Below are positions 1 through 8,060 of a stretch of 64,000 nucleotides of DNA, piece after piece. Source of the stretch: Myxococcota bacterium (GTDB taxonomy: Bacteria; Myxococcota_A; UBA9160; UBA6930); contig JANQOX010000021.1 of the NCBI GenBank assembly GCA_028285625.1, forward strand, positions 62,001-126,000. Reading direction: 5' to 3'. The stretch's first letter is position 1; every line of letters begins with the position of its first letter. The position numbers and the translations under genes were made by a program. The notes under the pieces were generated by a model. The model was given only the letters and a program-made list of their open reading frames with translations. It was not told the DNA's origin and made no database searches.

Positions 1-890
1 GCGCGCACCGCCGCACGTGCCTCGTCCGAGAGCTGCGAGGGGTCCTGGATGCCGGCGGCCTGCAGGCCCGCCATGAGCTTCTCCCAGATGCGCGGCACGC
101 CGCCGAAGAAGGTGGGCCTCGCCTCGGTCAGCGCCTGGCTCAGTTGCCGCGGGTCGGCCAGGCTCGTGATCTGCAGGCCCGTCGCCATGGCCGCGTAGTG
201 CGACAGCAGACGGTCGGCGACATGGGCGGCGGGCAGGTAGCTGATCGCGCGGTCGCCCGCGCCGATCGAACCCATGGTCGGCAGCAAGAGTTCCAGTTCG
301 ACCAGCAGGTTCTCGTGGGTGAGCTCGACGCCCTTGGGCGGGCCGGTGGTACCCGACGTGTAGATGAGGGTCGCCACGTCCGAGCCTTCGACCTCGCGCC
401 AGCGTGCCTCGTAGGCCGCGGTGTCGAACTCGCTTCGGCGCCCGGCCTCGAGCTGGTCGAGCGAGATCGCGCCGTCGGCCGCGCCGTCCACGCAGACCAC
501 GTGCTCGACGGCGCTGCTGCGGGCTTCGAGCACGCGCGGTACGAAGGCCGCATCGCAAAGCACCACGCGATTGGCGGCGTTGCTGAAGAGGTACTCGATC
601 TGCTCCGGGGCCGAGGTGTTGTAGATCGAGAACGGGACGGCGCCCAGGTGCAGCGCCGCGGTGTCGGCCAGATGGAACTCGGGGCGGTTCGTCATCATGA
701 GGCCCACGGTCTCGCCGCGCTGCACGCCCAGCGCCTCGAGGCCGCCCGCGATGCGCTCGACGCGTCGGCCGTACTCGGCCCAGCTGAGCTCCTGGCCGCC
801 GCCGGGCGTGCGCAGGGCCAGCGCCTCTGCGGCGCCAGCCGCCGTTCGTTGGAAGGCCTCGCAAAGACTCGCCGCTCGTCGCTCTGCCAC
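1..890 (-). CDS. long-chain acyl-CoA synthetase (FadD-type), 3' end outside window
   Basis: This ATP-dependent acyl-CoA ligase activates a carboxylic acid to its CoA thioester. It is absent from the ORF track because its stop lies beyond base 1. Translation from a GTG at 890 gives a continuous AMP-binding N-terminal part of about 296 residues. It carries the P-loop motif YTSGTTGPPKG and the downstream stretch PRIWEKLMAGLQ typical of long-chain ligases. The GTG is preceded five bases upstream by GGAGG. As the first gene on this side of the catabolic island, it probably activates the acid side chain that the hydratases, dehydrogenases and thiolase in this window then shorten. Family assignment is firm; substrate is inference. 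Confidence 0.9.
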   Translation of the reverse strand, partial: MAERRAASLCEAFQRTAAGAAEALALRTPGGGQELSWAEYGRRVERIAGGLEALGVQRGETVGLMMTNRPEFHLADTAALHLGAVPFSIYNTSAPEQIEYLFSNAANRVVLCDAAFVPRVLEARSSAVEHVVCVDGAADGAISLDQLEAGRRSEFDTAAYEARWREVEGSDVATLIYTSGTTGPPKGVELTHENLLVELELLLPTMGSIGAGDRAISYLPAAHVADRLLSHYAAMATGLQITSLADPRQLSQALTEARPTFFGGVPRIWEKLMAGLQAAGIQDPSQLSDEARAAVR

Positions 891-1113
891 GTGTACCTCC
901 TCGCCCCAAATCGGGCCTCGCGCGGAGTGCCATGATTCCACAGGGCCCGTGGCCGCCGCGACCCGCCTGGCCACCGAAACGAGGCGCTGGTTCGGCCCGG
1001 CGGCTGCTCTAGACGGGCACTGCGGGCTCAGCCTGCGACCGCTCGATTGCCCAGCCGGTGGCGGTCGACCTCGACACCCGGGGGGCTCCGTTCCGACGGC
1101 TACCCTCCAGCCC

Positions 1114-1341
1114 ATGACGGATTCCGCAGACGCGGCGGGCAATGGCCTGCTGGCCGATCTCACCCAGGACGACCACGCCCACCTCGACGCCCGGGGCTGG
1201 GTCAAGGTCGCCAAAGACATCGTCTGGATCGAGCCCGGGGGCCGTGCGCGCCGTGAGCCGCTCGCCAGCAGCTACTACCTGGCGACCCGACGCGGGATGT
1301 TCCGCGTGAGCCGACTCACGCGCGAGGTGATCGAGGTCTAG
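1114..1341 (+). CDS. small hypothetical protein, 75 aa
   Basis: I do not recognise this protein. The ORF track runs it from 661, but that would overlap the acyl-CoA ligase antisense; the ATG at 1114 (MTDSADAAGNG) gives a compact 75-residue soluble protein with a basic C-terminal half (GGRARREPLASSYYLATRRG). No signal peptide or membrane segment is visible. It sits 66 bases upstream of the hydratase pair on the same strand and could be co-transcribed with it. There is no strong ribosome binding site, so both start and reality are moderately supported. Confidence 0.5.
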   Translation: MTDSADAAGNGLLADLTQDDHAHLDARGWVKVAKDIVWIEPGGRARREPLASSYYLATRRGMFRVSRLTREVIEV

Positions 1342-1407
1342 CTCGGGCGCCCCGCGATCGCGTACTCTGGTCGGCCACCCGATGCGCGGTGGGTCGAAAC
1401 GAGGACG

Positions 1408-1980
1408 ATGGTGAGCGAGACGGACGAGCTTTGGGAGCGACTGGAAGGGTACGTCGGCAAGCCGATGGGCCCGCCGTCGGTGGCGCCGGACCCGGTCAAC
1501 GTGCCGATGATCCGGCACTGGGTCGACGCGTTCGATGACCGCAACCCGGTCTACCTCGACGAAGAGGCCGCGGCCTCGTCGCGCTTCGATGGCATCGTGG
1601 CACCCCCGGCCATGTTGCAGGCCTGGGGCATGCCCCGACCGAAGATCGAGGGCATCGCCGAGCGCGGCGGCAAGCCGGACGAGATGGCCTTCGACAACCC
1701 GCTCATGGCACTCGACGAGGCGGGCTACGTCGGAACCCTGGCCACCAACTCCGAGCTCGAATTCGAGCGCTACCTGCGGCCCGGAGACCTGCTGCAGCTC
1801 TCGATCGAGGTCGAGTCGATCTCGCCGCGAAAGACCACGAGCCTCGGGCAGGGCTACTTCGTGACCTGGGTGACCACCTACACGGCGGGCGATGGCGAGG
1901 TCGTGGGCCGCCAGCTCTTCCGCGTGTTCAAGTTCGATCCGAGCACGATCGACCCGAGCCGGCTGGGGGGTGGCGCATGA
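1408..1980 (+). CDS. MaoC/FAS1-type dehydratase subunit, ChsH2 N-domain-like
   Basis: This hot-dog-fold enoyl-CoA hydratase subunit has 190 residues. The stretch PDPVNVPMIRHWVDA followed by NPVYLDEEAA and GIVAPPAML is characteristic of the N-terminal hydratase domain of ChsH2 from cholesterol side-chain degradation. In mycobacterial ChsH2 this domain is fused to a DUF35 domain; here the protein stops after the hot-dog fold and a DUF35 protein is encoded separately at 11602. Its stop overlaps the next start by four bases (ATGA), so the two subunits are translationally coupled and probably form a ChsH1-ChsH2-type heterodimer. Family known; steroid-like substrate inferred. Confidence 0.85.
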   Translation: MVSETDELWERLEGYVGKPMGPPSVAPDPVNVPMIRHWVDAFDDRNPVYLDEEAAASSRFDGIVAPPAMLQAWGMPRPKIEGIAERGGKPDEMAFDNPLMALDEAGYVGTLATNSELEFERYLRPGDLLQLSIEVESISPRKTTSLGQGYFVTWVTTYTAGDGEVVGRQLFRVFKFDPSTIDPSRLGGGA

Positions 1981-2399
1981 GCGGAGCCAACGCGAGCGCA
2001 GGCGTCGCCATTGGCGACGAGCTTCCCGTCTTCGAGCTGCCCGTGACCTCGACGGTGATCGTCGCCGGGGCCATCGCCTCACGCGACTTCATGCCGGCCC
2101 ACCACGACGCCGAGTACGCCCGGTCCCAGGGCGCGCCCGATCTGTTCATGAACATCCTCACCACCAACGGCTACGTGGCGCGCTTCGTCACCGACTGGGC
2201 CGGGCCCGAGGCGATGCTGCGCAACGTGAAGATCCGCCTCGGCGTGCCGGCCGTCCCCGGTCAGGCGCTGCGCTTCAGCGGCCGCGTCACCGGCGTGGCC
2301 GAAGAGGGCGACGAGCGCACGATCGATCTCGAGGTGCGCGCCGCCAACGACCTCGGCGATCACGCGACGGGCACGGTGCAGGTCTCGCTACCGCGCTGA
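1977..2399 (+). CDS. MaoC-like hydratase subunit, ChsH1-like
   Basis: This second hot-dog subunit has 140 residues and overlaps the preceding gene by ATGA. It has the hydratase motif (A)IASRDFMPAHHD, giving a candidate catalytic Asp/His pair, and the stretch NILTTNGYVARFVTDWAGP, which closely resembles mycobacterial ChsH1 as I remember it. In that family ChsH1 contributes the active-site residues and ChsH2 the partner surface; together they hydrate an enoyl-CoA bearing a bulky ring system. The gene is followed by about 55 non-coding bases and then the convergent CoA transferase. Confidence 0.85.
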   Translation: MSGANASAGVAIGDELPVFELPVTSTVIVAGAIASRDFMPAHHDAEYARSQGAPDLFMNILTTNGYVARFVTDWAGPEAMLRNVKIRLGVPAVPGQALRFSGRVTGVAEEGDERTIDLEVRAANDLGDHATGTVQVSLPR

Positions 2400-2454
2400 C
2401 GGGTACCCCGCTCCAACTGCTCGCCGGGCCGGCCCCGACCGGGCGGGCTCCTCG

Positions 2455-4905
2455 TCAGAGTCCGGCGGGGCGGCTCCCGATCACGCCGTCCGCTTCGAGC
2501 TCTTCGAGCGCTTCGCGCGGCAGACCAAGGATCCCGCAGAGCACCGCTTCGTTGTGCTGGCCCAGCGTGGGCGCGGGTGTTCGCAGCCACCTCTCCACGC
2601 CCTCGTAGCGAAACGGCAGGCCCGGCAGGGGCATGGCGCTCACCACCGGGTGTTCGGGCCTCTCGAAGTACCGGCGCGCGCGGAGCTGCGGGTTCGTCTG
2701 CAGCAGCCGGCACGGGCTCGTCACCTCCGAGGCGAACACGCCCCGCGCGCGAAGCAGGGCGACCAACTCGGCGCGGTCGCGGCCGGCGGTCCACGCACCC
2801 AGGTGCGCATCGATCGAATCGTGGGCCGCGCGCCGGCCGGCACGGGTCTCGAGGGCCGGGTCCATGGCCCACTCGGGGCGGCCCAGGGCCTCGCGTAGCG
2901 CGCGCCATTGGGCGTCGGTCGCGACGGAGAGCGCGAGCCACCGGTCGGTCGCGCCCGGCCCCTCGGCACAGGCGTAGAGCCCCTGGGGCGCGGCCAGTGG
3001 CGATCGGTTGCCCTCGCGGCCCAGCAGGCGGCCGAATGCGCTCCATTCGAGCACCTGCTCGGCCGCGATGTTGAGCGCGGCTTCGACCATGGTGCTCTCC
3101 ACGTGATGGCCGTGGCCCGAGGCCTTGCGCTGCTCGAGCGCCACCAGCAGGGCGAAGGCGGCGTGCATGCCGGCCACGGGGTCGCACGGGCCACGTGGGA
3201 TGCGCGGCTGGTCGTCGACGTGGCCCGTGACCCAGGCCAGGCCCGAGAGCTGCTCCATGGTCTGCGCGAAGCCCGGGTGGTCTCGCCACGGACCGGACAG
3301 CCCGAAGGCGGGCATGCGTAGCAGGATCGCCCGAGGGTTGATCTCGCGGACGCGCTCCCAGGAGAGGCCGAAGTTGTCGAGCACGCGCGGCGTGAAGTTC
3401 TCGACCACCGCGTCGCACTGCCCGATCAGCTCTTCGAGCAGCGCCAGGCCACGGGGGTTCGCGAGGTCGAGCGTCACCCCGAGCTTGTTGCTGTTCGCGT
3501 GGAGGAAGTGCGGGCAGGCGTCCCACCACTGGTCGTAGTGGGCCTGCATCATGCCGCCCACCATGCGCAGGCCGTCGGGTCGCGTGGTCGATTCGACGTG
3601 GATGACCTCGGCCCCGAAGCTGGCCAGCACCTGGGTGGCGGCGGGCCCCGCCCACCAGGCGGTGAGGTCGAGGATGCGAAGGCCCTCGAGGGGTAGCGCC
3701 CCATCCGCCTCGGCGGTTGCGCCGGGTTCGGCTTCGCGGTCTCGGAACGCGGCCGAGTCGGCATGCTCGCCCAGCTGCGGCGCTGGGGGTGGGGTCTTCG
3801 GGCCGGCGTCGTCGATGCGGTAGGGGCGTCGCGGCTGCAAGAACCGCCCTTCCGCATCGGGGCCGAACACACCGCGCTCGGCGAGCTGCTCGTGGGCGAG
3901 CACGGTCTCGCCATTGCCGATCGGCGCCACCGGGATCCGCAGCAGCGATGCAAGCTCGATGATCTCGGCCGTGGTCTTGCCCGAGAGCCAGGGGCGCATG
4001 ATCCCGGTCCACTCGTCGAAGCGCATGAGCCGCCCCGCAAACTGGGCCAGCGCCTCGTCGGCCTGCAGGTCGGGACGCTCGATCATCAGCAGGAAGTCCG
4101 AGAACTGCTGGCGTGAGTTCGTGCAGAAGCCCACGAAGCCGTCGGCGGTCGGCTCGATCGAGGGCGTCTCCACCGAGGGCGCGAGAAAGGCGTGCTCGGG
4201 GTCGGCGGGGCTGCCGTTCATCAGCCTGTTCATGGTCTCGGAGTAGTTCGTGAAGACGAAGTTCGCGGTCTCGAGGATCGAGAGGTCGATGTGCTCGCCG
4301 CGCCCGGTGGCGCGTGCGCGCAGCACGGCGGGCAGCGCCGCGACGGCCCCGAAGCAGCCCGCCGCCCACTCGCCGACGCGGCCCCCCGCCTGGAAGGGCT
4401 CCTGTCCGAGCAGGGCGCGCATGGCGGTCGACCCCGACTCGGCCTGCAGGGTGAACTCGTTGGCGCCGCGGTCGGCCCACGGCCCGGCAAGGCCGTAGGG
4501 CGTGATCGAGAGCACGACGAGCGCCGGATGGGCCTCGCGCAGCGCGGCCACGTCGAGGCCCGGCCGGTCGTCGGATGGGCCGTCGCAGGTCAGCCCGTGG
4601 GCCTCGATCACGAGATCGGCCTCGGCCAGTAGCGCGGCGACCTGCGAGTCGGCGACGGTGCCGACGACCGACTGCTTGCCCGCGTTGAGAAACGTGAAGA
4701 GCGGCGCGTCGCGTCCGTCTGGCTCGGCGGTCGAGGGGGACCCGCGGCGCAGCGCGTCGCCGGTGGCGGGCTCGACCTTGATGACGTCGGCGCCGGCGTC
4801 GACGAAGAGCTTGGAGCAGTAGGGCCCGGCGATCTGCTGCGAGAAGTCCAGTACGCGCACGCCGGCGAGCGCACGCTCGTCGGCGGTCCCGTCTCGTTCG
4901 CTCAC
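2455..4905 (-). CDS. two-domain CaiB/BaiF (family III) CoA transferase
   Basis: This 816-residue protein holds two family III CoA-transferase domains in tandem. The first starts at LAGVRVLDFSQQIAGPYC, the second around residue 400 at LEGLRILDLTAWWAGPAATQ; each has the GADVIKVE/GAEVIHVE signature. Single-domain relatives are about 400 residues, so this is a full duplication. It probably moves CoA between acyl groups in the neighbouring degradation pathway. I chose the GTG at 4905 (VSERDGTADE) because the ORF-track extension to 5085 reads out of frame through a P450 remnant. At the position of the catalytic aspartate of formyl-CoA transferase both domains appear to have Glu (SILE, TMVE); alignment is needed to confirm this. 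Confidence 0.88.
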   Translation of the reverse strand: MSERDGTADERALAGVRVLDFSQQIAGPYCSKLFVDAGADVIKVEPATGDALRRGSPSTAEPDGRDAPLFTFLNAGKQSVVGTVADSQVAALLAEADLVIEAHGLTCDGPSDDRPGLDVAALREAHPALVVLSITPYGLAGPWADRGANEFTLQAESGSTAMRALLGQEPFQAGGRVGEWAAGCFGAVAALPAVLRARATGRGEHIDLSILETANFVFTNYSETMNRLMNGSPADPEHAFLAPSVETPSIEPTADGFVGFCTNSRQQFSDFLLMIERPDLQADEALAQFAGRLMRFDEWTGIMRPWLSGKTTAEIIELASLLRIPVAPIGNGETVLAHEQLAERGVFGPDAEGRFLQPRRPYRIDDAGPKTPPPAPQLGEHADSAAFRDREAEPGATAEADGALPLEGLRILDLTAWWAGPAATQVLASFGAEVIHVESTTRPDGLRMVGGMMQAHYDQWWDACPHFLHANSNKLGVTLDLANPRGLALLEELIGQCDAVVENFTPRVLDNFGLSWERVREINPRAILLRMPAFGLSGPWRDHPGFAQTMEQLSGLAWVTGHVDDQPRIPRGPCDPVAGMHAAFALLVALEQRKASGHGHHVESTMVEAALNIAAEQVLEWSAFGRLLGREGNRSPLAAPQGLYACAEGPGATDRWLALSVATDAQWRALREALGRPEWAMDPALETRAGRRAAHDSIDAHLGAWTAGRDRAELVALLRARGVFASEVTSPCRLLQTNPQLRARRYFERPEHPVVSAMPLPGLPFRYEGVERWLRTPAPTLGQHNEAVLCGILGLPREALEELEADGVIGSRPAGL

Positions 4906-4909
4906 CCGT

Positions 4910-5032
4910 TCAGGCCAGCCGCACGCGGCGACGTCGCGTGAAGGCCTCGTGCGGAAACCCAGCCCGGAAGCTCTCGGTGTCGTTCTGGTCGATCCCGGCG
5001 GGATCGGACGTGGGCCGTCGGGGCTCGACCAT
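4910..5032 (-). pseudogene. cytochrome P450 N-terminal remnant
   Basis: This ORF encodes about 40 residues from an ATG preceded by GAGGAG. Its core, DTESFRAGFPHEAFTRRRR, has the look of the extreme N-terminus of bacterial P450s (consensus-like D-x-F-x-x-G-x-PHE-x-F-x-x-LRR). Similarity stops after that motif and the frame ends in TGA, four bases before the GTG of the CoA transferase. Nothing resembling the I-helix, ExxR or Cys-ligand regions follows in any frame. I read it as the stub left when a P450 gene was deleted. It may still act as a translated leader for the CoA transferase. It is short, so chance similarity cannot be excluded. Confidence 0.45.
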
Positions 5033-5047
5033 GGGCGCTCCTCGCTC

Positions 5048-5059
5048 GGTCGGCCGACC
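5048..5059. promoter_or_regulatory. 12-bp perfect palindrome in divergent promoter region
   Basis: GGTCGGCCGACC is a perfect palindrome in the short spacer between the leftward P450 remnant/CoA transferase and the rightward TetR gene. It is followed by an AT-rich stretch with a TTCAA direct repeat. Position and symmetry suit an operator for the adjacent TetR protein, but GC-only palindromes are common in this genome. Confidence 0.3.
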
Positions 5060-5094
5060 TTGCCACAAATCGAAAACTGATTCAATATTCAACA

Positions 5095-5754
5095 ATGCCC
5101 AAGAGCGCCTCCTTGGATCGCGTGCCGGCGCCGGCCGAGCACGCCGGCTACGCCAAGTCGCGCGAGACCCGGGCCCGCATCCTCGAGGCGGGGCTGGCCG
5201 AGGCCAGCGACGCCGGCTTCCACAAGGCCTCCCTCGCTCGCATCGCGGCGCGCGCGGGCGTGGCGCTCGGCAGCGTGAGCTACCACTTCGGCTCGCGCGA
5301 CGAGCTGCTGCGCGAGCTGATGACGGCGCTGATGGCAGACCTCATGACCGGGCTCGACGCAGCCGACGCCCGCGAGGGCTCCGACTTCTTCGAGCGCGAG
5401 CGGGCGGCGCTGCTCACCTACCTGGACCACGCGCGCAAGCAGCCGGCGCTGGTGCGCCTGGCCGACGAGATCAAGCTTCACGAGCCCGACCTCTACCGCC
5501 GCGGCGCCGATCGGATGGCCGAGCGCATGGCCGAGCGCATTCGCGTCGGCATCGAGGAGGGGGCGCTTCGCCCGATGGACGAGTCGCAGATCGCGGCCCA
5601 GGCGCAGTTCCTGCTCGGTGCGCGGCACTTTCTCGATCGCATGATCGAAGACGGCCACGGGCTCGCCGACGAGGCGGTCGTCGACGGCTACCTCGGTCTG
5701 GTACGCGATGGGCTCGCTGCGCCGCGACGCCCGCGCAGGGGGAAGCGGCGTTGA
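5095..5754 (+). CDS. TetR/AcrR-family transcriptional regulator
   Basis: This one-component repressor has 219 residues. The helix-turn-helix is visible at about residues 25-70 (TRARILEAG ... ASLARIAARAGVALGSVSYHFGSRDELL), including the family-typical YHFGSRDEL recognition segment. The C-terminal half is a helical ligand-binding domain of normal TetR length. It is divergent from the CoA transferase and overlaps the monooxygenase gene (TTGA), so it likely controls the island and itself in response to a pathway intermediate such as an acyl-CoA. The inducer is not deducible from sequence. Confidence 0.92.
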   Translation: MPKSASLDRVPAPAEHAGYAKSRETRARILEAGLAEASDAGFHKASLARIAARAGVALGSVSYHFGSRDELLRELMTALMADLMTGLDAADAREGSDFFERERAALLTYLDHARKQPALVRLADEIKLHEPDLYRRGADRMAERMAERIRVGIEEGALRPMDESQIAAQAQFLLGARHFLDRMIEDGHGLADEAVVDGYLGLVRDGLAAPRRPRRGKRR

Positions 5755-7562
5755 CCGCCGACGATCCGAAGGCACGGCCCGAGCTCGGCTTCGACCCCGA
5801 CGCGCTGCGCAAGAAGTACGACGCAGAGCGCGACAAGCGCCTGCGGCCCGACGGCAACGACCAGTACGTCGAGATGGCGGGCGACTTCGCCCACTTCGAA
5901 CGCGACCCGTACGTCGCGCCGGGCTACACGCGCGAGCCGCTCACCGACGAGATCGACGTGGCCGTGATCGGCGGGGGCTTCGGTGGGCTGCTGGCGGGGG
6001 CCCGCCTGCGCCAGCTCGGCGTGCAGGACGTACGGATCATCGAGAAGGGCGGCGACTTCGGCGGCACCTGGTACTGGAACCGCTACCCGGGTCTGGCGTG
6101 CGACATCGAGTCCTACGTCTACCTGCCGCTGCTCGAAGAGCTCGGCTACGTCCCCGTCGAGAAGTACAGCCGCGGCGACGAGATCTTCGCCCACTGCCGG
6201 GCCATCGCCGAGAAGTACGACCTCTATCGTGGCGCGTGTCTGCAGACCCAGGTGACCGAGATCCGCTGGGACGAAGCCGCCTCGCGCTGGACGGTCGCCA
6301 CGAACCACGGCGACGCTATGCGCGCGCGCTTCGTGTGCCTGGCCAACGGCTTCCTCCAGAAGCCCAAGCTGCCCGGCATCCCCGGTCTCGAGACCTTCGG
6401 CGGCAAGAGCTTCCACACCAGCCGCTGGGACTACGCGTACACCGGGGGCGATGCAAACGGCGACCTCACGGGGCTGCGCGACAAGCGCGTGGGCATCATC
6501 GGGACGGGTGCCACGGCCGTGCAGTGCGTTCCGCACCTGGGCGAGAGCGCCGAACACCTCTACGTCTTCCAGCGCACGCCGTCCTCCATCGGCGTACGCG
6601 CGAACCGACCGACCGACCCCGCGTGGGCGCGCGGTCTCGAGCCGGGCTGGCAGCAGCGGCGCATCGACAACTTCCAGATCCTCACCGCAGGGGGCTATCA
6701 GGAAGAAGACCTGGTCGACGACGGCTGGACCGACATCGTGCGCAAGATCCTGAACCTGATGCTCTCGAGTGCCGACCCCGACGTTTCGCCCGAGGCCATC
6801 GCCGAGACCGTCGAGCTCGCCGACTTCATGCAGATGGAAGAGATCCGCGCGCGGGTGGACGCGCTCGTCGACGACCCCGCCACCGCCGAGGCGCTCAAGC
6901 CCTGGTACCGGCAGTTCTGCAAGCGGCCCTGCTTCCACGACGGTTACCTCCAGACCTTCAACCGCCCCAACGTCACCCTGGTGGACACCGAAGGACGCGG
7001 TGTGGAGCGCATCACCGAGAAGGGCGTCGTCGCCGCCGGCCGCGAGTACCCGCTCGATTGCCTGATCTTCGCCACGGGCTTCGAGGTGGGCACCGACTAC
7101 TCGCGTCGTGCGGGCTACCCGATCGTCGGGCGCGAGGGACTGACGCTCACCGACAAGTGGTCCGACGGGGTTCGCACGCTCCACGGCCTGCACATCCACG
7201 GCTTTCCCAACTGCTTCATGATGAGCGTCGCGCAGTCGGGGTTCACCGTGAACTTCCCCTACCTTCTCGACGTGCAGGCCCGCCACGTCGCGTGGATCGT
7301 CGAGCAGGCGCTGGGCCAGGGCATCGAACGGCTCGAGGCCTCGTCGCAGGCCGAGGCCGACTGGGTAGACAAGGTGATCGCCTGTGGAGATCGCACCATC
7401 GAGTTCTCGGAGAACTGCACGCCGGGCTACTACAACGCCGAGGGCCAGGCCGATGACAAGACGCGACAGGGGGGCTTCTACTTCGGCGAGCCCACCGAGT
7501 TCGCCGACATGCTCGAGGCCTGGCGGGCCGAGGGCACACTCGACGGTCTGGAGCGAGGCTAG
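5751..7562 (+). CDS. Baeyer-Villiger monooxygenase (flavin, NADPH)
   Basis: This is a class B flavoprotein monooxygenase of 603 residues that inserts oxygen next to a ketone to give an ester or lactone. Visible motifs are the FAD-binding GGGFGG at residue 74, the Baeyer-Villiger fingerprint FGGKSFHTSRWD at 216 and the NADPH-binding GTGATA at 251. The roughly 70-residue N-terminal extension (LRKKYDAERDKRLRPDG) marks the long-form subgroup that includes cyclopentadecanone-type enzymes. The TTG at 5751, overlapping the TetR stop as TTGA with AGGGGGAAG upstream, is the best start; the ORF track instead reads back to 4938. In context it would open a ring before beta-oxidation. Confidence 0.93.
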   Translation: MTADDPKARPELGFDPDALRKKYDAERDKRLRPDGNDQYVEMAGDFAHFERDPYVAPGYTREPLTDEIDVAVIGGGFGGLLAGARLRQLGVQDVRIIEKGGDFGGTWYWNRYPGLACDIESYVYLPLLEELGYVPVEKYSRGDEIFAHCRAIAEKYDLYRGACLQTQVTEIRWDEAASRWTVATNHGDAMRARFVCLANGFLQKPKLPGIPGLETFGGKSFHTSRWDYAYTGGDANGDLTGLRDKRVGIIGTGATAVQCVPHLGESAEHLYVFQRTPSSIGVRANRPTDPAWARGLEPGWQQRRIDNFQILTAGGYQEEDLVDDGWTDIVRKILNLMLSSADPDVSPEAIAETVELADFMQMEEIRARVDALVDDPATAEALKPWYRQFCKRPCFHDGYLQTFNRPNVTLVDTEGRGVERITEKGVVAAGREYPLDCLIFATGFEVGTDYSRRAGYPIVGREGLTLTDKWSDGVRTLHGLHIHGFPNCFMMSVAQSGFTVNFPYLLDVQARHVAWIVEQALGQGIERLEASSQAEADWVDKVIACGDRTIEFSENCTPGYYNAEGQADDKTRQGGFYFGEPTEFADMLEAWRAEGTLDGLERG

Positions 7563-7588
7563 GTGTGCCGCGCACGGAGGAGGCGACG

Positions 7589-8053
7589 ATGAGCCAGAGC
7601 CACTTCGACCCGAGTCGCTACGCCTGGCGCAAGGTGGAGGGCGAGCCGGGGCTCGCCTTCCCGGTGCATCATGACTACACGATCCTCGGCTACGACCTGG
7701 CCGCGGGCACCCTGGACATGATCGTGCGCTGGCAGGGCGACGGCGGGCACTGCCCGATCCACCGCCACGTGGCGACCACCACCGTCCTGGTGCTCGAGGG
7801 CGAGCAGCATCTCTGGGACCTGCACCCGGACGGCTCGCGCGGCGAGCACCGGGTGCGGCGCGCGGGCGACTACGCGCTGTCCGTGGGCGACGCCCTGCCG
7901 CACCTCGAGCGCGGGGGGGACGCGGGCGGCGTGGTCTTCTTCGGCAACCACGCCGCCGACGGTCGTCTCTACGAGTTCTTCGACGAGGACATGAAGCTCG
8001 TGGCCGACGTCACCATGGAGACGCTCGTCACCGACTGGAAGGCGAACACCTGA
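7589..8053 (+). CDS. cupin-domain protein
   Basis: This 154-residue single-cupin protein starts at the ATG at 7589, preceded by GGAGGAGGCG. The beta-barrel metal site is suggested by CPIHRHVATTTVLVLEGEQ (cupin motif 1) and GDALPHLE (motif 2). It belongs to the ChrR-like/acetylacetone-cleaving-enzyme-like small cupins, whose members bind Fe or Zn and act as dioxygenases or isomerases. It lies between the monooxygenase and the dehydrogenases in one transcription unit, so a role on the monooxygenase product is plausible but unproven. Confidence 0.75.
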   Translation: MSQSHFDPSRYAWRKVEGEPGLAFPVHHDYTILGYDLAAGTLDMIVRWQGDGGHCPIHRHVATTTVLVLEGEQHLWDLHPDGSRGEHRVRRAGDYALSVGDALPHLERGGDAGGVVFFGNHAADGRLYEFFDEDMKLVADVTMETLVTDWKANT

Positions 8054-8060
8054 GGCCGCC

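Noticed and set aside
661-1113. upstream part of the 226-aa ORF leading into the small protein
   Set aside because: It is antisense to the acyl-CoA ligase and shows no homology; the 75-residue start at 1114 is enough.
4906-5085. N-terminal extension of the CoA transferase ORF to residue 1 of the 876-aa track entry
   Set aside because: It reads the P450 remnant region in another frame and has no CoA-transferase similarity before VSERDG.
4938-5750. N-terminal extension of the monooxygenase ORF
   Set aside because: This part is a frame shadow of the TetR gene, full of Arg/Gly; the TTG at 5751 with AGGGGGAAG upstream is the credible start.
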